This document shows, one piece after another, positions 45,734 through 56,100 of a DNA stretch of 64,000 nt. Position numbers and translations under genes: made by a program. Under the pieces are notes generated by a model. It was not told the DNA's origin. It was given only the letters and a program-made list of their open reading frames with translations, and did not search any database. Each line of letters begins with the position of its first letter. Position 1 is the first letter of the stretch. The stretch comes from JAZKAR01 sp040389065. GTDB lineage: Bacteria > Pseudomonadota > Gammaproteobacteria > Burkholderiales > Casimicrobiaceae. The stretch covers positions 186,001-250,000 of the forward strand of contig JAZKAR010000016.1 of assembly GCA_040389065.1 (NCBI GenBank). Direction: 5' to 3'.

Positions 45734-46777
45734 ATGAAGATTCTTGGTATAGAAAGCTCGTGTGATGAAACAGGTATTGGGTTATATGATAGTGAACAAG
45801 GTTTAATAGATCACACCTTATATTCTCAAGTTGCCATGCATGCAGAGTATGGCGGAGTGGTACCAGAGCTTGCTTCGCGCGATCATCAAAAGCGTATTAT
45901 GGGGTTAATTGAACATCTGTTTGAAAAAAATCAGTTAAGCTGGTCGCAAATCGATGGCATTGCATATACTGCAGGCCCAGGGTTAGCAGGAGCACTCATG
46001 GTAGGCGCAGGAGTAGCCGCAGGCTTGGCGGCAGCACAGTCTAAAACACTGATTCCTGTGCATCATTTAGAAGGGCATTTACTTTCACCTTTACTGGCTG
46101 AAGAAAAGCCTGATTTTCCTTTTCTGGCTTTATTAGTATCGGGTGGTCATACACAGCTGATGGCCGTTAAATCCATCGGCGACTATACCCTGTTGGGCGA
46201 AACGCTAGACGATGCAGCAGGCGAGGCATTTGATAAGTGTGCTCAAATGTTAGGGCTGGGATATCCCGGAGGCGCTGCGCTCTCAGCGTTAGCTGAGAAA
46301 GGTGAGGCAGGAAGGGTAAGTTTACCGCGTTCTATGTTGAAGTCTCATACCTTAGATTTTAGTTTCAGCGGTCTTAAAACAGCCGTGTTACAAACAGTGA
46401 AACGTTTTGAGCAAGAAAATGCGCTTGATGAATCTGCTAAAGCAGCGATTGCGCGTGCTTTTCAAGATGTAGCGGTTGAGGTGTTGGTAAGAAAAAGCCG
46501 CCAAGCATTACAACAAACAGGATTAAAACAGATGGTCATTGCTGGCGGAGTCGGGGCTAATAAAGCGCTACGGGCTGCTATGCAAACCATGGCAGCTAAA
46601 GAAGGTACCCGTGTGTTCTTCCCGCCGTTGGCATTATGTACCGATAACGGTGCCATGATTGCGTTGGCGGGAGCCTATCGAATGCATGATAGAGGTAGCC
46701 ATCATTATGGGGCTACGATTTATCCTCGTTGGGCGTTGGAAGAGGTTTCTCGCCAGCATTCATCTGCAGTTGCTTAA
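45734..46777 (+). CDS. tsaD: tRNA N6-adenosine threonylcarbamoyltransferase TsaD
   Basis: TsaD, with TsaB and TsaE, transfers the threonylcarbamoyl group to A37 of ANN-decoding tRNAs (t6A). The 347-residue product begins MKILGIESSCDETGIGLYD. It has the metal-binding HHLEGH motif (H111, H115), the VSGGHTQL nucleotide-binding loop, GGVGANKALR and the C-terminal CTDNGAMIALAG with its metal-binding Asp. The length is normal. It starts only 32 bases after the giant gene, so read-through transcription from it is possible. Its 3' end overlaps the convergent rlmL-like gene by 65 bases. Confidence 0.97.
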   Translation: MKILGIESSCDETGIGLYDSEQGLIDHTLYSQVAMHAEYGGVVPELASRDHQKRIMGLIEHLFEKNQLSWSQIDGIAYTAGPGLAGALMVGAGVAAGLAAAQSKTLIPVHHLEGHLLSPLLAEEKPDFPFLALLVSGGHTQLMAVKSIGDYTLLGETLDDAAGEAFDKCAQMLGLGYPGGAALSALAEKGEAGRVSLPRSMLKSHTLDFSFSGLKTAVLQTVKRFEQENALDESAKAAIARAFQDVAVEVLVRKSRQALQQTGLKQMVIAGGVGANKALRAAMQTMAAKEGTRVFFPPLALCTDNGAMIALAGAYRMHDRGSHHYGATIYPRWALEEVSRQHSSAVA

Positions 46778-47942
46778 GCTTAGGGCGGCCCTCCATCATC
46801 ACAAACTCGTATAGGCGGCATTCTAGTGCGCCGTTAAAAAGCGGAATGCGTTTGGTTGGGGCTAGCCTAATCAATTTAGGTAAGCGCTGATCTCCTGTGA
46901 AAAAGTACACGCGCCATCCTGGAAAGTGCTGCTTGAGCAGGGTTCCTAGTTCTGGGTAAAGTTCCTCAAGTGCTTTTTGATCAGATAACCGCACACCATA
47001 GGGAGGGTTGCATAGCCAGACACCTTTTTCAAAGGGCGCGGTTTGCAATGTTCTAATATCACCAAATTCAAACTGGATAAAAGGTTCAACGCCTGCAACA
47101 ATTGCGTTATACCGTGCTTTACTCAGTGTGTCTTCATGAATATCTCTGCCTAAAAAAAGTACACTTTTTTTACTTAAGGCTAATTCACGTTCAGTTTCAT
47201 ATCGTTTTACAGCCGCTTGATGAATACTTTCCCATTGCTCACGGTTGTAAATTAAAAGATGTTTAAATGCAAATTCACGTTTTAAGCCAGGTGCACGCTT
47301 AAGCTGCTGATGCGCCGCTTCAATTAAGAATGTACCGCTACCGCAAAAGGGATCAAATAATGGGGTATCAGGTGTCCAGCCTGCAAGGTGTAGAATACCA
47401 GCTGCCAGATTTTCTCTAACGGGTGCTTCTTGAGTTTCTTCTCGCCATCCACGTTTGAAAAGCGCTTCACCTGAGGTATCAAAATAAAACGTATAGTGCT
47501 GTTTTTCTAAAAACGCATGAATGCGAATGTCTGGGTAACTTGTATCAACAGAAGGGCGCTTTGCGTAGTTTAGGCGAAAGCGATCGCATATTGCGTCTTT
47601 GATTCTTAGCGTTGCAAAATTTAAGCTTTGCAGAGGCGAATTAATGCCAGTTACTTGGATTTTTAATGTTTTATCAACGCTAAAAAAATGCTCCCAACGT
47701 AAGCGATAGGCAGCATTGTAAAGATCATTTTCTGAGGTATATTGCCCCTCGCCAATTTTCCATAAAATCCGGCTTGCAAGCCGTGATTCAAGATTAGCAT
47801 GATACATAAATTCAATATCATTCGCTTCACACTTGACGCCGCCATCAGTGACGGTAGTTTTAAGTGCTCCCAGGGCGGTAAGCTCGTGTGCAAGACCATT
47901 TTCTAGCCCACGGGGGCAGGTAATAAAAAAAAATTCTGCCAT
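46713..47942 (-). CDS. rlmL: THUMP-domain class I SAM-dependent rRNA methyltransferase (RlmL N-terminal half-like)
   Basis: The 409-residue protein carries an N-terminal THUMP/ferredoxin-like RNA-binding region (ECPRGLE-type start FFITCPRGLE, then LRIKDAICDRFR) and a class I methyltransferase fold. The fold has DPFCGSGTFLIEAA (SAM motif I) and the catalytic CNPPYGVRL motif (NPPY, typical of N2-guanine methylation). This architecture matches the RlmL part of E. coli RlmKL, which makes m2G2445 of 23S rRNA. The RlmK half is absent, as is common outside enterics. The 3' end is antisense to the last 65 bases of tsaD. hemJ lies 12 bases upstream on the same strand. Confidence 0.88.
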   Translation of the reverse strand: MAEFFFITCPRGLENGLAHELTALGALKTTVTDGGVKCEANDIEFMYHANLESRLASRILWKIGEGQYTSENDLYNAAYRLRWEHFFSVDKTLKIQVTGINSPLQSLNFATLRIKDAICDRFRLNYAKRPSVDTSYPDIRIHAFLEKQHYTFYFDTSGEALFKRGWREETQEAPVRENLAAGILHLAGWTPDTPLFDPFCGSGTFLIEAAHQQLKRAPGLKREFAFKHLLIYNREQWESIHQAAVKRYETERELALSKKSVLFLGRDIHEDTLSKARYNAIVAGVEPFIQFEFGDIRTLQTAPFEKGVWLCNPPYGVRLSDQKALEELYPELGTLLKQHFPGWRVYFFTGDQRLPKLIRLAPTKRIPLFNGALECRLYEFVMMEGRPKLKQLQMNAGEKPLPTPNEDKS

Positions 47943-47954
47943 AAGTAATAAATC

Positions 47955-48374
47955 CTAAAAGGGTTTCTGTACAACAAGCGCTACAATTGCTATTAATAAT
48001 GGTAGCGTAGGAATTTCGTTAATCCAACGGTAAAAAAGCGGGCTATGCGTATTTTTATCAGCTCTAAAGGCTAGCATAAGGCGGCCTAAATAAACATGAT
48101 GTGCAAGTAATAGTAATACACAGCTTATTTTCGCATGAAGCCAGCCCCCGCGAAAACCATAACCAATCATTAACCAAAGGCCAAAAAATACTGTGAGTAC
48201 TGCCATAGGCGTCATAATGCCCCAAAATAGGCGGCGCTCCATAATTTTGAACCGCTCAATACTGATTGTATCAGTCGCTTCTGCATGATAAACATAGAGG
48301 CGGGGTAAATAAAAAAGCCCAGCAAACCAAGCTACCATTGCCACAATATGAAACGTTTTGAGCCAAAGCATCAT
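47955..48374 (-). CDS. hemJ: HemJ/CopD-family membrane protein, probable protoporphyrinogen IX oxidase
   Basis: This 139-residue inner-membrane protein has four predicted helices (LKTFHIVAMVAWFAGLFYLPRL, MTPMAVLTVFFGLWLM, KISCVLLLLAHHVYL and TLPLLIAIVALVV). His9 in the first helix and Lys82 before the third fit conserved residues reported for HemJ, which oxidises protoporphyrinogen IX in heme synthesis. The family was earlier annotated CopD or UPF0093. It probably shares a transcript with the downstream rlmL-like gene (12-base gap). Confidence 0.85.
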   Translation of the reverse strand: MMLWLKTFHIVAMVAWFAGLFYLPRLYVYHAEATDTISIERFKIMERRLFWGIMTPMAVLTVFFGLWLMIGYGFRGGWLHAKISCVLLLLAHHVYLGRLMLAFRADKNTHSPLFYRWINEIPTLPLLIAIVALVVQKPF

Positions 48375-48412
48375 GAAGTTTTATCCTGTGCATGAAAAGA
48401 ATTTTTTAAATA

Positions 48413-48484
48413 AGGCTTACGCGACGCCATTCTAGCGATGCTATGGCAGCTTGGCATACTGTACAGCGATTATGTGTAACTTCT
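48413..48484. repeat. Weak copy of the dispersed palindromic repeat
   Basis: The right end GTGTAACTTCT reverse complements to AGAAGTTACAC, matching the family terminus; the left end AGGCTTACGCGA is diverged. About 72 bases. The terminal TAG of the repeat supplies the stop codon of the DUF4936 gene, suggesting insertion right at that gene's 3' end. Confidence 0.5.
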
Positions 48485-48758
48485 AAAAAGGAATAAAGCT
48501 TTCTTCGTGCCGAATACCATCTAAACATGCTGTTAAACCGCTTGTTTCAGCAGCATGATTAAGTATAGCGGTAAGCTCTGGTAGCGGGTTAGAAAGTGTA
48601 TAAACTTCCATCCATGTTAAAGAATCATCTTTAGATTTCAAAATCATAGGGCGAATACCGATGGAAGTATAGACAGTTTCTATAAACAGGGCGAGACTAT
48701 GCGTGGCCTCAGAAATTTTTTTGGGCGAGACCTTATAGTACATATAGGTATAGATCAT
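48483..48758 (-). CDS. DUF4936 family protein
   Basis: This is a 91-residue protein starting MIYTYMYYKVSP with TWMEVYTL in the middle and GIRHEESFIPF at the end, matching my memory of the DUF4936 pattern (YIYYRV, TWMEVYE, RHxExF). The function is unknown and the family is mostly betaproteobacterial. It is about normal size. Its stop codon falls in the outer bases of a palindromic repeat, so the extreme C-terminus may have been replaced. Confidence 0.75.
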   Translation of the reverse strand: MIYTYMYYKVSPKKISEATHSLALFIETVYTSIGIRPMILKSKDDSLTWMEVYTLSNPLPELTAILNHAAETSGLTACLDGIRHEESFIPF

Positions 48759-48812
48759 GGTAAAACTCGTGGCAAAATTAGACCATTAGCGTCTGTTCAG
48801 AAGGGAAAACGA

Positions 48813-49751
48813 ATGCTGAGTCAACTTAAGTTGAGCAGCCTATATATAGTAGCAGCCATTGCACTGGCAGCATGGCTGGCCTTTTCTATTATACTGGCTA
48901 CTCAAGGTGCTAAGGGTTCGCTAGTTAGCACAGATTTAAAGCCAGAATCTTTAAATCTAGTGGAGTGGTTTGGTAAACCGCCTGCTCTAATAACAACGCC
49001 AACACCTGCTTTAGAAAATATTGCCCAAATACAAGCGCCTGCCTTCACATTGTTTGGCACGTCTTTATTTGGTCATTCACACTTGGCACTGATCGGGCCT
49101 TTAAGCCAAGAAGGAGGTACAGCAGGTGCAACTACCGCTAAATGGGTGGAAGAAGGGGAAGTTGTTGAGGGCAAATACCGTATTAAATCAGTGACTAACC
49201 GAACAGTGGTAATTGGATTAGAAGGAGGGAAAGATGAATGGACATTGAATTTACCCGTCTCTGCCTCAGGTACTTCATCTGTAAATGGAACAACGCCTTC
49301 ACCAGGTTCTTATCCACCCGCTAAAGACTTTATTGAGCTTCCTGTAGAACCAGCTATGCCATCTGCGCTTAATAATAGAGGTTTTAATTCCAATAGTTTT
49401 AAAGGGCTAGCAGCGGCAAGCCCTTCTTCAAAAAAATGCCAGGGAGTCATTAAGGTGCCAAAAATGGCGATAGATGTGCTTAATCAGCAGCAAGCAATGC
49501 TAGCCAGGGGCTTAGAAAGCCAACCAGGGGGAGGGTTACGAGTGCGCCCTGAGCTAGCTGCTTTGGTGGGAGGGTTAGGATTCATGGCAGGCGATATCTT
49601 AAGTATGTCAGATACTATTCCCCTCACGAGTGCTGCTGAGTTATTGAATATTGTGATATCGCCGCTTTCACAAGGGAGAGAAATTAAAATACAAGGAAAA
49701 CGAGGCAGCCAACAGCGCCAATGGCGTTTAGTGAATGAAATAATGTGCTAG
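48813..49751 (+). CDS. GspC-like type II secretion inner-membrane protein (orphan)
   Basis: The 312-residue product starts at ATG 48813 after AGAAGGG; an in-frame upstream start at 48699 would overlap the divergent DUF4936 gene and adds a non-hydrophobic leader. A single N-terminal membrane anchor (SSLYIVAAIALAAWLAFSII) is followed by a region like the GspC homology domain. That region has FTLFGTSLFGHSHLALIG, EGEVVEGKYRIKSVTNRTVVI and a WTLNLPV strand. A Pro/Ser linker and a C-terminal region with GLGFMAGDILSMSDTIPLTS, reminiscent of a degenerate PDZ end, come next. GspC links the inner-membrane platform to the GspD secretin. No gspD-gspM genes follow; an IS630 remnant lies directly downstream. 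It could also be an unrelated bitopic protein. Confidence 0.6.
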   Translation: MLSQLKLSSLYIVAAIALAAWLAFSIILATQGAKGSLVSTDLKPESLNLVEWFGKPPALITTPTPALENIAQIQAPAFTLFGTSLFGHSHLALIGPLSQEGGTAGATTAKWVEEGEVVEGKYRIKSVTNRTVVIGLEGGKDEWTLNLPVSASGTSSVNGTTPSPGSYPPAKDFIELPVEPAMPSALNNRGFNSNSFKGLAAASPSSKKCQGVIKVPKMAIDVLNQQQAMLARGLESQPGGGLRVRPELAALVGGLGFMAGDILSMSDTIPLTSAAELLNIVISPLSQGREIKIQGKRGSQQRQWRLVNEIMC

Positions 49752-49779
49752 CTAGTCTGGTGTCTTATTAATCTTTTTT

Positions 49780-50160
49780 AAGATTTACGCAAAATTGTTC
49801 CAACGTAATATTTTGATTCCTGAAAACTTGCTTAATATCATTCCGCGTATGAAAAGCCGCATTATCCATTACAACCACCGCCTCACAGGGCAGTTTCGGT
49901 AATACATCTTGAGTCACCCAAGCATAAAATACATTAGAATTAATCGATCCGTTAATTAACGATACCGTTAAAAATGAGAAACGTATAATTGCTCCAATAG
50001 CATTTGTCCTGCCTTTTGCATGCCAGTTTTGCTTGTCATAGCAACGTGCTCCTCTGATTGAAAGACAATTCGGTATTTATATTTTTTAGCCTCTGTACCA
50101 TAAGTTCTTTCCCATAATTTCTAATAATCTTTGCGACAGTGCCTTTAGCCTCTTACCATA
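49780..50160 (-). pseudogene. Decayed IS630-family transposase, catalytic-domain fragment
   Basis: On the minus strand, frames joined by shifts read GARCYDKQNWHAKGRTNAIG, then NGSINSNVFYAWVTQDVLPK, then VVVMDNAAFHTRNDI, the DDE-core pattern of IS630 transposases (the Asp in MDNAAFH). Stops and a frameshift interrupt the upstream part, and the N-terminus and final Glu region are missing. It abuts the stop codon of the large kinase gene at 50162. Confidence 0.8.
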
Positions 50161-50161
50161 T

Positions 50162-53100
50162 TTAGCCATTAACATTGTATAAGGTGGCAGGCATAGTTAT
50201 TACAAATTCAAAGGGCGCAAACCCTAATTCCATATCCGTAGGCTTGTTTAAAACAATATGAATATTCGAACCGTGCTCCATCAGAAACGTTCTTACAGCA
50301 TCCATACCTACTCCTCTTCCAGACACCTGGCTAACGCTTTCGGCAGTAGAAAGACCTGAATGGAAAATGAGTTCAGCTATCGTTTCGGGCTTTGGCGTAG
50401 GATGCGCCTCTATCAAGCCATTAGCTAAACCTTTCTCATAGAGTTTATGCAATGCCAATCCCCGCCCATCATCACTGATGCGAAGTTCCATTTGTCCATC
50501 GCGAACCTCGCAGGCAAAGCGTATTTTTCCATGTTCCGGTTTATTGAGTCGCTTGCGGTCTTCCGGCCCTTCAATTCCATGATCCAGACAATTTCGGGTA
50601 ATGTGCATAAAGGAACTCTTAAGTGCCTCAGCAAATTTACTGTTAAAGGCAACATTGCTATTCACTATCTCAACGGTCGGCATTGGCTTGTTCAGTTCTT
50701 TAATCAATGAGGAAAGCGAGTCTACTGCGCCTGATATCAAGCGCTCCAGATGAATCAAATCAAGGCTGTTAATCGTGTTTTGTAGTCGCAAGGCATCGCG
50801 CACTACATCCGTATTTGCCTCACGTTTCGCCAGCCTAGCAGACATTTCCTTAAGGTTAGCAATGATCTCATTTGAGACAAATACACCACGCGTAGTTAGC
50901 AAATCAGAAGCTCGTCCCTTACGGCCAAGCTTATCCTCATTTACTTCAACATAACGGACGACCGCTATTTCTACTGCCTGAAGATCTTCAAGCATTTGGT
51001 CGGCATTCCATTCTGACTCAGGGTCTTGGCGTAACTGATCATAATGGTGTTCCGCTGTGTGAGCGACATCCGTGATAAATGAGAAATCATAGGTTCGGGC
51101 ATTACCTTTAATGGTATGCATATTACGGAACAGCGCAGCAACTACCCCTTTGTCGTACATTTTAGTTTTTTGGAGCAACTCACGATTATCAGCCACAAAT
51201 TTTTGTGCCGATGCAACGAACGCATTAAACTTACCGACAGACACTTTAATAATCTGGGAAATTATATCCAGTTCTTCCTTTTGTTGTGCCGACTCCAATT
51301 CCAATGCACGTAATTGGGTAACATCCTGCGAAATGAATAATACTTTCTCGACCGTATCCTGATCATTAATGATCGCATTCCAATCCATTTGGATGATTTT
51401 ATTCGTGTTGGATAGACTTAAAATTTCCATTTCATGTACAAGCAAATGGGAATTGAAATCGTACATCATCGCATCTTCGCCAATAATCGAACCTAGAGCG
51501 ACTGAAATCTGATCTTTAGTATCTACACCAAGCGTCGATTTGCTGAACAACATTTCAAAGATATCTTTACCAGCAAAGTCATCTGATTCAAAAATAGTGC
51601 AAAGATGTTTTGAGTATTCCGGGTGAATCGTGTTTCCAGGAACAATCGTGCAAACACCAAGCTCCATATTTTGCAGCATGGCTTCGATATCATTGGTTTT
51701 CTGATTTAATATCGCTGTACGCTCTTTAACCAGCTCTTCCAAATGATCGCGGTGGCGCCGCAACTCTTCTTCTGCCAACTCGCGTTCGCGATACAAACGA
51801 GCATTCTCAACGGAAATCGCCGCTTGAGAAATCAATAGTTCAAGAACCGTCATTCTGTCTTCAGTAAATGCACCTGGAATAAGATTGTTTTCCAGATAAA
51901 GTACCCCCACCATTTTTCCTTGTTTAATCAAGGGCAGGAATAAGACCGATTTAGCTTGACTGCTAATAATGTAATCATCGTTGACAAACATTGTGGAAGA
52001 AAGAGCATCATCCAACAAAACTTTTTCACGTGTACGAATAACATATTGGAAAATGGATTCAGGCAATTCCGAAGAGCTCAGCGGCGATTCGCGTAAGGTT
52101 ACGTCAATATGCTGACCTGTACGGGCTTCCGCCGCAATCAAATACCGTTCACCTTCAGGAAGGATTAATAGACCACGCACTGCCCCAGCATTTTCCAACA
52201 CAATCGTCATTAATCGTTCGATCACTTTAGCCAGAACAATTTCACCAGAGAGTGTCTGTGAGGCTTTGATGATCGTCATCACGTCTAGGTTTTCTGTTGA
52301 AGCTCCGCTCTTGGCCCCGTGCTCCGTCCGTAATTGAGCGATCAAGCGAGGATAGTGCTGCTCCAGATGTTTGGCTTTGGCTGTAGCGCCCCAACGTTGA
52401 TAGCAAAAATGTGCCTCTTTCAGATAGGCATACCCCATCGTTTCAAAACCACGTCTGAGATAACTTTTGCCAGCTAACTCGTTTGCCAGCGCCTCATTTT
52501 GAAGAAAAACGTTTTCGCGTGCAGAATGAATAGCCTGTTCATAGCCGTGTTGAGCCTCAAGCATTTTGCCTTCGAGATCAGCGACTTCAGCGCAGACCAA
52601 TGCATACCGATTCAAAAAGTTTTCCGGGCAGCTTTCTGCCATCAGCTTTAGCTTTTGCAGCGGCATGGCTAAAGATTGAAGAGTTTCAGGCAACTTTTCG
52701 GGATCGCCCTGCCGTTGTAATGCAATAGCAGTTAATGCCAAATAATAGAAGTACGTTGTAAACGCAACCCCTCCTGGTGCCAGCACCTTAGACGCCGCTT
52801 CGCCAAACTCTTTGGCTTCAGCATACTGTTCGTAAAGAAAACAGATATTTTGTTTGAGAATAAAATGGCAGGCAATACTAGGTGCAAAACGTGCCTTAGT
52901 AATAATATCAAAGCGTTCTGCTTCACTCAGATCACTACTTTCAGCACAGCTTTCACTTGTGACGGGTTCTTTTAATGTGGCTGCAACTTGTCGATAGAGC
53001 TTAATCGCCTGATACAGCACATCATTACGAATTTGCTTAGCAAAATCCAAATACTTTTCTGAACCTGTAAAGACTTCCTCAAGTGCCTCGCCTTTCGCAA

Positions 53101-56100
53101 AAAGATGCGTTACCAGAAAGTACGCACTGAAGCCTGTAAATACGTAATTGCCAGCCTGGAAGCATACTTTAAACGCCTCTTCAAGAGCTGGAATACTGGA
53201 AGCAATCGCTTTTGTCCAGTGATGCAGATAGACCCCATAAAAGAAAAGTACAGGCCCAGAAACCGGCAGTTTATTAAATTTATCCTTTAATTTCAATGCC
53301 ATTTCTGAGAACTCAGCACTGGTTGCCACATCGCCAGATTCCACAATCAGCATTCTGGCGTAATTGGCATAGATAAAACAGGATTTTTCAACACTGCCAT
53401 GAATTAAGGAAAAGTTTACGATTCTGACGACCAGCAGCGCATAGAGTCTCGACTTAGGCTGCACAATAGCAACACTTGTCACCACATCGGCTAGCAGATT
53501 AATAATGGTTCGTATCGTTGGGTCAGAAGCCGCTGGCATATCGGCCACTTCAGCAATCGATCGACCACCCAAACTTTGAGAAATATCGCCTTTTTCTTTT
53601 ATATAAGCGCCTTGCAGTTCCTCTTCTGCTTCCGGAAAGTGAATATCAAAGAGCTTGAGCGCCTTAAGGCCAGTATTAATCGCATCTTCAAGTTTGCCGG
53701 TTAACTGATACAACAACATACAGAGGCTATATACCTTTGTACGATCAAGATTATTCTGTGCTTGATCCAAAGTCTGTTTGGAAATGTCATCCGCACGTTC
53801 AAAATTACCAACCAGGTATTCTGATTCCAGCAGTTCCAAATAAAGCGCGAGTGTATCAGCGTACTCGGAACTCCATACCTCAGGACTTACAAATTCAGCA
53901 GCCAACGCAAAATAATTGCGCGCAGCAGGATAAGCTGTCGAGGCCTTGGCTTTGCGGCCGGTACGATAATTTAAGTGGCGAAATAATGCTTTTTCATTCG
54001 CATCAGTAATGTTTTCTTTACCGCGATTCAACTGAGCAACGATGGAAAAAAGATTACTTTCAATGGTTTCTTCCGTCGAATTTGCAAGTAGAAGACGGCT
54101 GATCCTTAAATGTTCTACAGAACGTAACGCTTCAGAAACCAATGTATAGGCGGCTTCTTGAAGCCGGTCATGAGAAAATTTGTAATGTTCGCCAGAACGC
54201 AGCAAGAAACCGGCACGCACCGCTTCTGATAAATCAGCATGCAGGCTCTCAAGAGAGCGATTGGTCAGCAAAGGAAGCGTTACTATGTCTATCATGCTTC
54301 CAAAACAGGCAATCTGCTTGAGTACATTAAGAGTTGCTTCTGGAAGCCGGTTGATTTTCCCGATCATAATTTCGACGACGTTATCGGAAAATCCTTTACT
54401 CCGTATAGCCTCAAGATTCCACTGCCATGCCCTCTGCTGGGCATTGAAGCTAATCAAATGTTCCTCAGAAAGCTCGTTAAGAAACTGTATCGTAAAAAAA
54501 GGATTGCCTTCTGTTTTTTGATGAATAGCCTCAGCCAGTTGCATGGTACGCTCAGGTTCACAAGCTAAGCTTTCAGCAAGTAGTTGGCCAATATGCATTT
54601 GAGAAAGTGGTTTTAAGCTGATCGACTCAATTTTTTTATCAGTTTTGCTTAGTTTATCCAGTGTTTGTCTTAATGCATGATCGGGTGTCAGTTCATTACT
54701 GCGATACGCTGCAATTAAAAGAAAATAGTGGATTTCTGATTGCGCAAAAAGACATTCAATTAAATCCAGGCTGGCACTATCAATAAACTGAAGATCATCC
54801 AGAAACAATACAAAAGGATGATCAAGCTGAGCAAAAACACTCAGAAGTTGCAAAAAGGTATTTTGAAAACGCTTCTTGGCTTCATTTGTAGGCATGGGTA
54901 GCATTGGCGGTTGCTTACCGATAATCAGCTCCAGTTCCGGAAGCAGATCAATCATCAGTTGAGCATTTGTACCTAATGCTGTTGTAAACGCCAGTCGCCA
55001 ATTATTGACTTCCTGCTCACTTTTATACAATATCTGTTGCAGATAACCTTGGAAAGACTGGGCAACGATCGTATGAGGAATATCTCGCTTATATTGGTCG
55101 AATTTACCGAAAGAAAATATGCCGTTTGCCTGGCTTACCAGGGTTTGAAGCTCCTTAACCAGCGCCGATTTTCCTATTCCTGCCTGACCCGTAACAAAAA
55201 CAAACTCAGATGTGCCTTCACCCGCCATCTGTTCAAAAGCCGCGCTCAGCAATTGACTCTCTGATTTGCGCCCGTAAAGCTTTTCGGGAATGATCAATTG
55301 ATCTGAGGTATCGAATGATGCAAGTTGAAAAGCGTTAATGTGCTCCGAAGCTTTCCATTGTTCAAGACAGGTTCTAAGATCAGCTTCTAAACCAAAGGCC
55401 GTTTGATAGCGTTGTTCTGCAGTTTTTTCTAATAATTTCATGATGATAGCGCACAAAGGCTCAGGAATATCTGAAAAATGCTCAGTTAGCAAAGGTGGTT
55501 TACGCGCCACATGGCAGTGAATCCATTCCATAGGATCTGTGGCTGTAAAGGGCAAAACGCCCGTTAACATTTGATAAAACGTAACACCCAGCGAATATAA
55601 ATCACTTCTTAAATCGACAGAACGATTCATCCGACCGGTCTGTTCAGGCGACATATACGCAAATGTTCCAGTAATGACATCCGAAGCTTCCGCTGTCTGA
55701 CGTTCGCGCTGAGAAAGCGAAGCCATACCAAAACCGGTTATCCAGAGCTGGCGGCTTTTTGTATCGACAAATACGTTAGCAGGTTTGATATCTCGATGAA
55801 TCAGATGGTTTATATGAATTTTGCCTAGCGCTGCTGCAAGTTCGATGGCAATGTGAAGAAATTGCGTTAAATCCATCGGCATGCCAAGCAGCTTATCTAA
55901 AAGATTGCCTCCAGGATCCTTCAGTAACAGAGCCATCTGGCCTGCCGAACGAAGCAAAGTCAACGGTTGAACAACAGACTCAACATTAAGTTGCTCACGT
56001 AGTGCATATTCGTTTTCAAGCGGCGCAAAGCTCGATAGCGCAGGCCGCTCAGCAGAAGAGGCGATCAAAAGAACAGAGGTGCTTTGATCCTGATCAGGAT

